Translations under genes and position numbers: made by a program
DNA from: Ochotona curzoniae
Lineage: Eukaryota > Chordata > Mammalia > Lagomorpha > Ochotonidae
Reading direction: 5' to 3'
Length of the DNA stretch: 64,000 nt
NCBI RefSeq assembly: GCF_017591425.1
Contig: NW_024465777.1
Location: 372,001 to 436,000 of the forward strand
Notes under the pieces: model-generated
Database searches by the model: none
Told to the model about the DNA's origin: nothing
The model's input: only the letters and a program-made list of their open reading frames with translations
Part shown: positions 36,091 through 48,199 of the stretch, piece by piece
How the letters are laid out: the number at the start of each line of letters is the position of its first letter
Numbering within the stretch: the stretch's first letter is position 1

Positions 36091-38798
36091 ATCTGGTCAC
36101 CTGTGTCTTACATTCCACTCAATTTCTTCATCCATTCTGGACTTTGTCTTTCTGGAACCTGTTCCTCACTCTAGGACTTTCTCCTACTATACTGTCCCAA
36201 TCTGGATACCTGTCATTCTTTGTAGACTCCACCTGGGCTGTTCCGTGGGATTTTTGTTCATCTTCACAGTCATCTTAGCTCAGCAATCAGAGGTCTGCAG
36301 TGTCAATCAAAGTTGGATCCTGTGTTCTCTTGCTGCAACTCTCCATGACTCTCTGTGGGCCTGGGACACCTGCCCTGCAGGGGTCTCTGCCCCTCTCTAT
36401 CCTCATCTCCATCACCAACCCATCCCCAGTTTTGTGCCCCTCACTGTGCTCTGGGCAGAAGCAGGTGGCATTTTCAGGTGCCTTAAGCAGCATGTTGGAG
36501 AATGGAAGGTCAGGAGGAAGAGAAAAGCCAGGACAGATCTCTCCTTGCCTCCCCTCTCTGGCTCTCAACTGTGTCAAACCTGGGATTGGCCAGTTTCCAC
36601 AAGGCAGCAGTCCCAGGAATCTGGCTGTGGGTGTCTGTCCTGTCTGTCCTGCCACCATCTTAGCAAGTAAGCAAGTCTCCAAGCTGAGCTGCCTAGTTCC
36701 CTGAGCTATGTCAAGTTGTATTTCCAGAACTTGAAAGTCTGTTTTCATGTTTGATTCTAAGTGACTCTGGTGAGAAGGAAGCCTGGAGCTCACGCAGGGC
36801 AGAGGCTGGGGAACAGCAGGGCGCTAAGCCCTGAGCCTTGGGCCAGCAGAGACTCTCATGAGGATTCAGTGCATTGACAACAATTGTGTAGTTTAGACAA
36901 GGCTTCCTGTGGATACATCAGAACCTATTTGTATTTTGTTGCAGACTTGTAGCAGCTCCCAATGCCTGTGTTTCTTTTCTATCACTATGCCTGGGCACAG
37001 GGCTGTGCAGAATGAAAAACCACACCTTTCTGCCCCTGACAGCCAGGTGAGGCCAAGTGCAGCTGTGGCTTTGATGAAGTAGCTGAAGACCCCAGGCTAT
37101 GTGATCAGGGATGAGGCTTGCCCTTCCTCCTTTCTGCAGGGTGGCCGTGGGTTTGCAACCATGCTGGGCCAAGTTCCTCTGATAGTGCTGCATTCACAAA
37201 GGCCTTGGACTCACACAACAGTCCTGTGAGCAGCATTCTAGAGGCCAGAGCGCAACCTCCAGGTGTCAGCAGGTGGCTTCCCCCATAACACCATGAGGGG
37301 TCTATCTCAGGTCTCTCTCCCTATGCATAAAGGGCCACCTTCCCCGAACACTGTTGCCTTTGCTGCATTTCCATTTTCTACAAAGGTACCTAGCACAGTG
37401 CACAAGGACCACCCCAACAACCTCAGTGTAAGTCATTACTTCTGGAGTGACCCTATTCCAGATGAGGTTACATTCTAAATGGCTAGGATTTCATCACAGG
37501 CAGCATTGCAGGACATAGCTTCATTCATCTGATGTGCTTGTGGGTGTAGTAAAACAGAGGAGCTAGTGTCCCAGAGCAGAGCCACAAGGGCAGATTGGAT
37601 CTGAAATGGAAGGGGAATAAAAACCTCTCTCATGGCATGCACTGATTGGTCTCTAATTTTCAGCCAAACCTGTGTCATGATCAGGGCCTGAAAGAGAGTA
37701 GATGGCAGCCTGGAGGGGGAAGTGAAGAACTTTTGATAAAAGTGGAGACACAGTTGGAGAAATTCACAAGGGATGGTGACCTCTGAGACCAGCAACAATA
37801 TAGACCTGAGGTCACCCCTTGTCCTGAAGGAGACATGGGGGTTATCATTTCACAGGCGCTTGGGAGCAGGGCACTGGGTAGTAGTGATGACCTGTGGGAA
37901 GGAATGCATCCAGTACACACGTGGGGCTGCGATGAAGAAGCTGAGGAACAGGTGCCCTGACTGTGCTCTCTTCCTGTCCCTGGTCTCCAGCTGGACAGTG
38001 ATGAAAGCGAATCCCCCAGATCATCCAGTCAACCAAGAGGGAGCCAGAGCAGGGATGGCAGGCAGAGTGGGACAGACAGGTGGAGACTGCTCTGCACTGC
38101 TGCTGCTGTGTCCTCTGGGCTATGAGCTCAGCTTTACCCATTCATTCCTTGCCTCTGAAAAAATATTATTTTTGACACTGCTCCAAGTCAGCTTCCCTCT
38201 TAGACACTGGGACTTTGAAGAGAGAAGTTTGGGGTTCTCAGGTGTTTCCCTTCTGAAATAACTTCGTTGAAGAAGACTTCCCTGGTTCCCAAAACTGCCC
38301 CAGCCTTCGCTCTGTTTCTATTCCCAGCTCCTGATCTGCTCCTGAACCTCCACATCCCAACCAGAGAGCAGATTGGTTGCACAGGCTGAGGCCTTCAGTT
38401 GTTCTCACCCCTGATGTTTCCAGCAGCTCTTTCTTCTTAAGGGAAAGAGAGGTTCTTCTGTTGAGTTTTCCACAGCTGGTCCTGAACAACAAACCTCTGA
38501 AAGAGTCTCCATTATCTTCTTTCAGGATTGTGGAATTCCAACTGTTAAAACATCAGATATAATTTTCATGAGATTTCAGGCTTTACACTCTTTCACATGA
38601 GCCTGCGCAATGGTCAGTGCTATTGGTGACGAGATTTCAGATCAGCCGGCTCCCAACATTCTGACATGACTGCTCAGGTAAGATACACACCAACAACTCT
38701 GGCTGTGACAACTCCAGTACTGTCTGCCACTGTGTCTTTTACACAGTGTTGTCCAACTGCTCATGGTCCCTAAAATACACCTGAATATTTCTATGGTT

Positions 38799-38998
38799 TA
38801 GTTCTTTTTTTCTCTCATTATTATTATTATTATTTTATTTATTTTTTAATTAATTACATTGCAATATGTGACAGTGTTATGGGCACTGGGATTCCCCCCA
38901 CCCCTCCCCAAACCCTCTCCCCATGGTGGATTTCTCCACCTTGCTGCATTACCACAGTTCAAGTTCAGTTGAGCTTCTTTCATTGGAAGTAGTTCTTT
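38799..38998 (-). mobile_element. Very short L1 3' end with target-site duplication
   Basis: The insert 38808-38989 reads 'cactgggattccccccacc', 'ctccccatggtggatttctcc' in outline and 'cacagttcaagttcagttg', the usual lagomorph L1 3' UTR. It is preceded by a T/ATT-rich run, so it lies on the minus strand. TAGTTCTTT flanks it at 38799-38807 and 38990-38998. The unit 3 site (about 60390-60405, 'taattctttaaacagg') is uninterrupted. Confidence 0.8.
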
Positions 38999-41238
38999 AA
39001 ACAAGACATTACGTGAACAGAAGTTTTATCCCAGATCAGACATTGGAATACCCGGATTTGATTCTCAGCACCAGTTCCTCACTAGCTCCCAGTCAGGCAG
39101 GCTATCAGTGATGGCCCAAATAATTGGCTCCTGCCACATGTGTGGGAGAGCTGTCTTGCATTCCTATAACCTGATTCCATCTTAAGCTGAGCTTCAATCT
39201 TGTGGGGATTTATGGAATGAACCAATCTGTGAAAGTTCACTTTCTCTGCCTCTCAGTTTTGTAAGGTACGTGTAAGGAAATTAAGCATAGTGGTTAGGCT
39301 GCCCCTTAACAGGCTATGGCACAGCCCATTAAGCAGTAGTCTACAGTGTTCACATCCTATATGGTGGTCAGTTCCAGTTCTGACTGTTCCATTTCTGATG
39401 CAACTCCCTGCAACTGTTTGTGAGAAATCAACAGGTTATTGTTCAAGTTTCTGGGCCAATGTCACCTCTGTGGGAACCTAGAAAAAGCTCCTGGTTCCTG
39501 GAATTGGCCTGGTCCATCTAAGGTCATTGTGACAATTTGAGAGTGAACCAGCAGATGGAAGTTGCATTTCTCTCTGTGTGTCTTTCCTTTCTCTCATGAC
39601 TCTGCTTATCATATAAATAAATAAAACTTTAAAGAGCACATGACCCTTGAGACATCTGAATCCCACATCACAATGTCTACATTTGGGTTCCAGATTCCTT
39701 CCCTCCCAGCTTCCCACTGATGCACACTCTGGGAGGCAGCAGGTGATGTTCAAGTGCTTGTGTTCACCAGAATCTGGATTAAGTGGCCATTTCTAAGTCT
39801 CCATCTAACATCATCAGCTGTTGCAGGCTTTAAGCTAGTGAAACTGCCTGTCGCAATATTTGCATTTCTCTGCCTTATTGTCCTTCCAATTAATAAAGTA
39901 AATATTATTTTCAAAGATAAATTAATTTGCTTGAGAGGCAGAGTGGCAGAGAAATAAAAGAGAACTTCCACTGTTGGTTCTCTCCCCAATCAGGAACAAT
40001 AGCCATGGTTGGACTAGGCTGAGGTGTGTCCAGAAGCTCCATCCAGGTCTCCCACCGAGCTGCAAGGGCACCAGATGAGTTAACAGGGAATTAGTTTGCA
40101 AGCACAAAAGCTTGACCTGACATCACTGCTCAATTGGGATACAGTCTTGAAACCCATGTCTTAATCACTGCACCACAGTGCTGGCCCCAAATTAATATTT
40201 TTATAAGTTTTGTTTTAGTTCTGCTTGAAAGACTTAGAGGGAAGAAGCAGGCACTAAAGGGATGGGGGTTTCTGGAGTTTGTTCTGTGTTAAGCCTGGAT
40301 TTGGGGGAATAAGAGTGGTAGGGGTCACCCAGGTGCGAACCCTTTGAGCAAAGGTCTGGGATGGGACCTTTTTAAGTTGGATGACTAGACATTACGTGAC
40401 TCTTCCCTCCACACAGCAATGACATTGCTCTCCTCAAGCTGTCACGGAGTGCAGAGCTGACATCTGAAGTCTAGCCAGCCTGCCTCCCTCCAGCTGGCTA
40501 CATCACGCCCCACGGGATGTTATGTCAGTGGCTGGGGTTACACATCCAGTATGTATTCCCCAGGGAAAGCAGGAGAAAAACAAGGTCTGATGGTCAAGGC
40601 CAATGATGCAGTGGTGCATAAAGCATGCAGATGGTGGGGCAGGTGGAATGAGAGTTCCCCTTGGATCTGAAGAGCTGTGGGTCTCAAATGTTCTGCCTCT
40701 GGAAACTTAGTCATGCCCCAGTTACACATGCACATTGTTCTCTGTCCCTACAGCTAGTGGGCCAATCACACCAGTTCTACTGGAGGGGCTGGTGTGTATG
40801 TTGGACCCATAACACTGCTCTCAGCCAGACTATTGGGGTGACACTGTGAAGAAATGCCAATTGTGTGCTGGTGAGTGTGGATCCTCTGTGTGTAGTATAA
40901 GTCAGCTCACACCTGCCATGTGGGGCCATGGTGCGGGTATGTCTGTGACATCTCTACGGAGGTGAAGAGGCTGTCTTTTCTGTTGAAACAGGCTGGCTAC
41001 AGGCCAGGCAGCACTTGGAATAAGTCAGTACAACCCACACACACCCTGATTCCTGGCCCACATCACAGGGCCCCCTACACCTGGGACCATCACTGTCCCT
41101 CCTGCTGCTCAGGCTGCTCCATCAGCACAGCAGGGACACTTGTACCACCACCTTGAGTCACCCACTCTGGGCTCTGCAGGGATCCTCAACCACTGTGCTG
41201 TGGCAGCTGAGTCCTGCTAGGCAGCAGGGAAGATGCTG

Positions 41239-41255
41239 CCAGCAGGGGGCGCTGG
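41239..41255 (+). promoter_or_regulatory. CTCF-type motif in the pseudogene tail
   Basis: CCAGCAGGGGGCGCTGG is unchanged from the intact gene although the surrounding exons have decayed; about 40 bases of flank are nearly identical too. Confidence 0.6.
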
Positions 41256-41424
41256 CGTCTCTCGGGGCTCCCTCTGTGCCAGGGGCTGTGCTGAGGTCCT
41301 GTGTGGGTCCCTTCCTGCTCAGCAGCTGTGGTAGCACAGACCCTGGTCCTGGCTAGCTGAGTCCCTGAGGCTGGGAGAGGTCAGCAGTGTGGGTGTGTCT
41401 GCAATTCCAGGTCAGGGAGAATTC

Positions 41425-41936
41425 CTTCTGTTGGAGTCCGGGCTAAAGCCCCCGGACATCAGGGTGTGAGCTAGTCAAGCCCCAGAGAACGACAAAGAGT
41501 CTCACTGGTAATGCAAACAGCAAACAGAGTTTATTGCGCCAGCATGCTGGGGTCAGACCGCACTTGGGGCACACAAGCCAGCCAAGCGGGGCGGTCAGAC
41601 CCTGAACGAGCCCAAGACAGAAGCTTTTGGGCTGGGAAATACATCAAAAGTAACAACCTTAGACATGTTCATTTTTATGGCCTTCAGGCACAGGCAGCCT
41701 GTTCTGTTTCCATACCCATTATCTTCCTCCTGTTCCTGGGACCGGAGAAGAATTGTGCCCTTGCCCTGCTGCACCTGGGTTCACAAAGTTGCAGGATAGC
41801 AAAGAACAGATTTATCACTAAAGTGGAATCCTCCCAAAGTCTAGGCGCCTCCTGGCCTAGCAAAGTAGCAGTTTTCTCTACACAAAGGAACTTCACACTG
41901 CCCAACAATAGCATTTTACCTACACTCTAACACTTC
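41425..41936 (-). mobile_element. Solo LTR, gammaretrovirus-like (ERV1), 504 bp
   Basis: The LTR at 41429-41932 has TGTTGGAGT...ACTCTAACA ends (TG...CA with matching short inverted repeats). It is flanked by the 4-bp duplication CTTC (41425-41428, 41933-41936). A polyadenylation hexamer on the minus strand (plus-strand TTTATT near 41529) gives the orientation. The intact gene carries the empty site at 16727-16737 (aattccttccaactgag). No internal retroviral genes remain, as expected after LTR-LTR recombination. The class is inferred from the 4-bp duplication and R-region style. Confidence 0.85.
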
Positions 41937-42159
41937 CAGCTGAGATGTGGCTCAGCATCCACCCCTCTGACCATCACAGGACGATTCTGGAGGACCCCTC
42001 AACTGTCCTGGAGTGAGTACTGAGTGGCAGGTCGATGGCATAGTCAGCTTTGGTTCTGGCCTTGGTTGCAATTACCCTAAGAAGCCCACAGTGTTTCCTG
42101 TATGTCGTGCTTCATTGGCTGGATTACGGAGGTGAGGAGAGCAGCTCACCTTAATTTGT

Positions 42160-42410
42160 GTTCTTCCTTAATTTGTGTTCTTCCTGAACTCCACAGAATG
42201 AGGCCATGGTCCCCAGCAAGGACACACGTCAGTCTCTCTCAGTGTTCATGTGCTCCATTGGCCCCTTCCTTTAACAGTCACGCTTTTTGCATCTGGTGTT
42301 GGTGCATCTGGTTGACGTGCTGCTGCCACAGTGGCTGTGACATTGGACTTGCAGCTGAAGTCCCAGCTACTCTGCTTCCAATTCTGTTCCTTTTCAACTG
42401 GTGTGGGTAA
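42160..42410 (+). repeat. Duplicated 3' flank segment (start of block Y), unit 2
   Basis: Counterpart of 18345-18590. A 20-base phrase beginning 'ttaatttgtgttcttcc' is repeated twice in tandem at about 42151-42187, a small local duplication not seen in unit 1. Confidence 0.7.
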
Positions 42411-43320
42411 GCAGTGGTTAGCCTGCAACCACACATGAGGGAGGCAAAATGGAGTTCCAGGTTTCTGGCTGTTGCCTGTTCAAATCCTGGATTTGGGGGC
42501 TGTATGGGAAATAACCCAGCTGATGGAAGATATCTCTGTGTGTGTGATTTCTGTCTTTTTTACAAATTTTTATTTTTGCTGATATTTAAATGGTTAATCA
42601 TGGTGGGAAGATTTGAGGGCTAGGAGAAAGTGGGTGAGACCATTGTTTCCAAATTTTGTTTTTCTTTTTCCTGTATCTGGGGGAGTGCAGAGATAAGGGG
42701 AGAAGCCACACCCAGGCTCCCAACCACCCCAGGAGGCAGGTGTGTGGAACAGCCACTGTTATCAACCCCGAGTCCCCAATGTGCGGCATGATCCGAGGGT
42801 TCTGCTTAAATGGTTTTGGAAGTTCTGAAATGTGGTTGTCTCAGTAATCCAAGGATGAGGAAATCCTCCCAAGGTCCATTGACTGATAACAGTTGAGTTT
42901 AGAGTCTCCATTCACCCAGATATTTGCTGTTATCACTTGGTTGGGGGTAGTTGTCCAATTTGTTCTGCCCTCCTTTCTCTGCTATTGTACCAGATGCCTT
43001 CTGCATGCCTCGATGTACTGCCATATCCTCTGTGTGCATTTGGGCCTGCCATCCACTGCACAGTCTTTTCCATTGTGGAGGCCCAGTTCTGAACACGCAC
43101 TCTATGGTCAGACCACCAATCCTGGATGTGAACCCTCATGTCCCTACACACCCACAACTGTACCATCCCCCAGATCCCATGCATGCCCACACACCAAGCC
43201 CCAACAAGCGAGCGCTGCCTGGCCGAGGCCCCAGTGGACCTCATACCCCTGGGGCTCACAGACCCATCATTCCCCCATACATCTTTAGAGAAATAAATAG
43301 AATAGGCTAGGTGACTATGC
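42410..43320 (-). mobile_element. SINE fragment, then divergent L1-like 3' end
   Basis: 42410-42560 is a plus-strand SINE fragment. From about 42560 the sequence has the L1-like 3' block in minus orientation ('ggctaggagaaagtgggtga', 'gtgcggcatgatccgaggg'), parallel to 45640-45800. It then has a body (42960-43310) that differs from the other copies and ends in 'agagaaataaatagaatagg'. Confidence 0.5.
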
Positions 43321-43935
43321 TGGCACACTGGTGTGATTAACACAGAATTGGCATTAACCAGGTTCAGCATGTCCATAGGCAATTAGCTGCTTTTCTCTCA
43401 GCAGCGTAAGACTTGCCTAACTACAGTGCAGCCAAACCATTGCCAACAGCTGGGGGTGATTTCTGTCTTCTCTTTCTGCCTGTCACTCTGATTTTCAATA
43501 TTTTTAAAAATGAAGATTTAACATATATGCATTTTTTTCAGTAAAACATGTTTTGCATGGTGAGAAATACAGCCATGTAGTACATCACAGAACCTGGGTT
43601 GGTAACTTCCCAGCTTCTTCTGATTAGTATTCCATTCTATTTCCATAATGTTTGGGGGAAAACATGTGATATTTGCATGTGTGTGGCTTATTCCTTGTAA
43701 CACTGTGTCCAGGTGCCTAAATCTCAATGCTGTTACAGGCTTCTCTGGAGGACTGAGAGTGACAGAAGGGATGACCGCACAGCTAAGCAGAGGCACAGTG
43801 ATGCTGACTCAGTTCTTCATGTGCCTTTGTCCCCTCTCCTCTCCTTAGATCCAGGCCTCACTCAGTGTAGGGCCTACCAGAGTCTTCTCTGTGGTGCCTG
43901 CCTCTGTTATGGGACATCCTCATGTTAACCCAAGG
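43320..43935. other. Unassigned
   Basis: A SINE scrap is present near 43440-43505; nothing else was recognised. Confidence 0.3.
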
Positions 43936-45600
43936 TTGGGTGACCCTGAGCAGCTGAGCAGCTTTAGGCTGTTGCCCCTAGAGACCAGCACCTTTGTTTT
44001 TTTTTTTTTTTCTTGTACTCAGCATTTAGTTTCTAACTTCCTTGATTTTCCCCTAGGGTAGGGGCAATCTCTTTCTTTCTCTTTCCCCCTCTCTGTCATT
44101 CTGCTTTTCAAACACACACATAAGCAAATTTTAATAAATAAAGATAAGGTATTAATGAGATGTAGTAGGAAGAGCCCTGCTGGAGTCAGGAGTTCTTGGT
44201 TACAGTCTCAGTTGAGCTTTGAGGTTCCAAGCCTCCATGTCCTGCAACAAATCCAGCACATGCAAGCCTGGCTGCAGCACTGACCTCTAACCCCACCAGG
44301 AGAAAGGCAGGAAACAGACTCAAAGGCAAGAAGCCTCCCATGGACATTTGCTGGAGCTATGTTTCTCCCAGGTATGGGTTGGATCTTGCTTCCAGGAGGC
44401 TTTGCCTCTGTCCCAGTACCTGAGCTCAGCTGCTCTAGTCCAACAAATCAGGCACCTTATCTGCCACCTGAAAACACCAAAGACAGCTCCACAAACACCA
44501 GGCAGCTGGCTCGGGCAGGGAGGGCTGTTGGGCTCAGGTGTCCTAGGCTGTTCCCACTTCTGCTTCACAAAGCCTGGATGACTTTGTACCCTACTTTTCT
44601 CTATTCCCTTGGTCTCGGCTGATTCATCTTAGTTCAAGCTTGGGGGTGTTTTGTGAAGCAAACTAAAAAGCCCTTGTATAATGTCTCCTTTCTTCACCCT
44701 ATTACAGAAGCTCAAAAACCTAGTTTCACTTTTTCTCTTACTGTTTCCTGGAAGGTTTCACTCCTATCCATGACTATCTTTGTGGCACATATTTATCCCA
44801 ACCCCATCCTTGGCTGTACACAGCAAGCAGTAATTTATAATGCAGTCAAGTGTATTAAGCCTTTATACCAAATGCATTGTTCTACAGGTACATTATTCTG
44901 CCATACACTCTTTCACTGTCTGTATTCATATGTGTCACTCAAGTTCTATCAGTGTCACTATTTAGTCCTTCATTCCACAAATACCACATGATACATCCTG
45001 ATGCTGATATGCATTTACACTTCTAGTTATATTTTATTATTTCAAGCAGTAGTGAGATATCCCTTCTAAGTGAAAGCATGAATCAAGTGGAGATGAGTGT
45101 TATGAGGAAAGGACCTTATGGTGCAGTAGTGTCCGCCATTCCCTGTGATGCCATATGTTCTATCATGAATTGGGCGGGAAAGCATTGTGGCTCAGTGGGC
45201 TGTCAGTGCTGTGATGGTGGCATCCCATGTGAGTTCTAGTTCTAGTTCTGGTGCCTTTTAACTTCAGATGCAGTTCACTGCTAATATTTTTTTAAAAGCT
45301 GCATAAGATGGCCCAGGGAGAGAACATTTATTAAAAGATAAAAAAAATCTAAATTGGGGTGAACAGCTTGACAGTTGGGTAGATCAGCTGAACGTGGGAT
45401 TCTTCTGGAAGGTCACAGCTATCACTGCTCTCCTCTGCTTTGTGCTCTCTGTTGGCAAATCCCTGTGTTAGGTGCTTGATTTGCCTGAATTTTCACAAAA
45501 CTCTTACTGGGATGTGACTAGTGTTAACCTCAATTGAGGAAACTGAGGTACATGGAGGTTAGGTCACCTGCCAAGGCCACATCAGTTCTTATTGGCCAGA
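43935..45600 (+). repeat. Block Y, unit 2 copy
   Basis: Collinear with 19715-21425. It lacks the long compound microsatellite of unit 1 and has a T-tract at about 43996-44011. Confidence 0.75.
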
Positions 45601-45604
45601 ATTT

Positions 45605-47365
45605 TATTATTATTATTATTTTTCAATCTTTACATAATTAGGGTTAAAAGGTTCAAGTGCTACAGAAAGATGAGCAAGACAATTAGTTCCATATTGTTTC
45701 CTTTATATATCTGATGTAAAAGGGGATTTTAAGGGAGAAGCCCCACCCAGTCTCCCACCCACCCGAGGCCCCTGATGTGGGGCATGCTCCAAGGGTCTTG
45801 ATCAAGTGGCTTTGATAGTTTAACAGTTCTGAATTGCTGCCACTCTTGCCACTCAAGCACGAAGAGGTTGTTGAAGAATCCACTAATTGACATAGTCCAT
45901 CACAGAGTTTCCATTTGCTCAGTTTTTCACTGCCAACATATAGCTGAGGTGGTTGATTGACTTGCTCTGTCCTCTGTCTTTTGATGGTTAGTGTTCTGAG
46001 TCCGGAATCTCGATTGGGAGGATCCCCAAAGAAACTTTGAGGTGTTCCCAGACTAGATTCTTACATGTACTAGCAAGCACAGGGCCCGGCACAGTCCATT
46101 GCCCCGATCAGCTGGTGGTTGCAATTGCTGGGTTGCTTCTGTTTCCATCCCTGTGTTCCACTGGAACCAATAGGTGCTGCAGTCCAGCCTGGTTCTGCCC
46201 AGCACATACTCGGCCCTCACATAAACCAGTGTGGGCTGCAGCCTCATCAGAGCAACCCACAATAACCCCCACCAGGCCTACCCCCTAACCTGGTTTGCCA
46301 GTATGTGTGGCAGACTAGTCCAGTCTGTTCTACATCCCCTTCTGCTCTCATACATGTCAATGGGTATTAAAGGCTAATTCCATCTAACCAGCTCAACTAT
46401 CCAGCCTTCATGGATGTTGTTGGGTGCCTCTCTGTCTAGCCACGCCAGCCCCTGTCCTAGTTTTCGTGCCATTCTGTGGGGGGGGGGGGTGGTAACCAAA
46501 GAGAGAGGAGCCCACTATTTCCCTTCCAGGCCACTTCCACTCCTGAATTATGCACTCTCCAGGTGATTCTGTGGCTTGGCTTGACAGAACTAGCCCCCAG
46601 TGCCAGCTTCTGCAGCTGATGCTGAGGCTAGGCCCAACCAACCCTCACCCACTCTAATTTTAGTTTGCACCAGTAGGAATAATCAGCCCAGCCTGGCTTT
46701 TCCCTGATCTGGTTCACATGAGGCCCACAGGTGTTGTAACCCTGCCTAGTCTGGTCTGCCCACATCCTAGCTCATGTTCTCCAATGGGAGTAGCTGTCCA
46801 GCAAGGGAACCATGCCCCCATATTCCCCCTGCTAGCTCTGCCCCTCCCTTTCTGGTTCTCACGTGTGCTGGTTGGGTGGTATGGTCACATCCGGTACAGG
46901 CAATCTCACCTTGACATTCCGTATTGTGTATTGCTTTTGTCACCACCGAATCTGGCTCGACCCACACTCTGTTCTGGTGTTCGGATTTGCCAGTGGATGA
47001 AGTGAACTGATTCAGCCTGGTTTGCCCCCGACCCATGCCAAATGTATGCCAGTGGGACACCTTCCATGATCTGTTCTGGGCTGTTTCCTTCCATGCTTAT
47101 TGTGCTTACCTGCAGGGTCTGTGTCCTGCCAGAGGAGTTGCCCAGGCTCCTCCATCAGAACCCCTCCAAGTGCCAGATTCCACACATACCAGTGGGTTCA
47201 TGAGCCAACCCTACTCAGTTCACCTCCTATCCTAGCAGGAACAGTGACTTTTCCTGACTGGCCTTCAACCCATTCTGTTTCTCACTGTTGGATGTTTCAG
47301 TCAAGCCACAGCTCATCCATACCCACATACAGCTCATACATGGCTCAGTTGTGGTTGAGACCTAC
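45605..47365 (-). mobile_element. 5'-truncated L1-like element, minus strand
   Basis: The plus strand opens with a (TTA)n/T-rich run (45606-45624), then the shared 3' block ('ggttaaaaggttcaagtgc', 'gatgtggggcatgctcc'). The repeat-type body runs to about 47365. It is nearly collinear with 8455-10095 and 50890-52370. No coding region. Confidence 0.65.
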
Positions 47366-47399
47366 AGGCTGGCATTCTTTAACATTTATCTTCATTTTA

Positions 47400-48195
47400 T
47401 TTGAAAGACTGAGGGACAATACCTGGTTCTAAAGTCCTTGCCTTGAACACACCAGCATCCCATATGGGCGCCATTTCTAATCCCAATGGCTCCACTTCCC
47501 ATCTGGCTCCCCTTGCTTGTGGCCTGGCTAAACAATCAAGGACGGCCCAAAAAGCTTTGGGAATGTGCACCCACATGGGAGATGCGGAAGAAGCTCTTGG
47601 CTCCTGGCTGCGGATCTACACAGCTTTCCAATGTAGCTGCTTGGGGAGTGAATCATTGGATGGAAGATCTTCCTCTGTCTTTCCTCCTCTTTGTATATCT
47701 GACTATGAAATTAAAAAATAATAATAAAATAAAATAGAAAAGAAAGTCTGAGATACAGACTGAGAGATCTTCCATACTCTGGTCTATTCCACCTGCAGTT
47801 TGGGGCCTGATGCAGGCAAAAACACGAGCCGCAGAAGCCAATCTTAGTCTTTCATGTGGGTGGAATTGTTACAAGAATTTGAACCATCATATGTCCCCCT
47901 TTTTAAGAAAAATATTTATTATTGTCTGAAAGGCAGAATTAAAGGGGGGAAGAGAGAGAGAGGGAGAATGACTGTTGGGCATGGGCCAAATGTGGGTGGT
48001 AAGGGCACAAGTATTTTTTCCATCCTCTAGTGACTTCCCAAGTGCATACTGTCTGCTCCTTCTCAAGGTGTCCATTAGTAGGAAGATGCAACCAGAGGCA
48101 GAGCCAGGAGTTGAACTCAGGCTTTCCAATAAGCCAGTATTGCTCAACTGAACAGCATCTTAACCATTACTAAGCCACACACCTGCCCCACCATT
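47400..48195. mobile_element. Three C-type SINEs
   Basis: Plus strand 47400-47735 ('cccatatgggcgccatttc', 'atcttcctctgtctttcctc'), then minus strand about 47735-47905 (partial) and 47905-48195 (ending 'gccacacacctgcccc'). The first is near the pika-style consensus. Confidence 0.7.
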
Positions 48196-48199
48196 AGCT

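Larger units (their letters stand above)
34645..40250 (+). repeat. Block X, unit 2 copy (5' flank of the ruined gene)
   Basis: It is collinear with 54959-61680 throughout, e.g. 'cccattatgttgtt' at 34659/54972, 'actgtaacctaggct' at 35299/55509, the TG run at 36054/56284 and 'atcccccagatcatccag' at 38009/59606. It holds several C-SINEs (39000-39270, 39275-39640, 39640-39905 plus strand; 39905-40195 minus strand). A stretch near 36950-37490 resembles an old interspersed repeat with 'ggaggccagaa...ggtgtcagcagg'. No gene recognised. Confidence 0.75.
40417..42133 (+). pseudogene. CELA3-like pseudogene tail (exons 5-7)
   Basis: Exon 5 (from about 40417) reads [18 protein letters not shown], then a TAG stop, then PACLPPAG, with a later deletion before the Cys-Tyr-Val segment. 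Exon 6 (from about 40754) has TAA where the intact gene has Glu in DHEHC, and its donor GT is lost. Exon 7 (from about 41980) has GDSGGP changed to DDSGGP and a one-base deletion in VFTRV. Exons 1-4 and 8 are absent: the 5' junction with block X is near 40250, and block Y starts right after exon 7. A 504-bp LTR splits intron 6. The extra cysteines in PACLPP, exon 6 (LVC, KKCQLC, GECG) and SCF are shared with the intact gene. Confidence 0.85.

Noticed and set aside
36035..36670. 211-codon plus-strand ORF
   Set aside because: It starts inside a TG microsatellite (Cys-Val runs), the unit 3 copy is not open, and no domain is visible.
34645..40250. Reading block X as intron 2 of one long pseudogene joining exon 2 (33509) to exon 5 (40417)
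   Set aside because: In units 1 and 3 the same block lies directly upstream of exon 1 of a gene (10095-11423 and 61305-62674), so X is 5' flank. The two relics belong to different gene copies.
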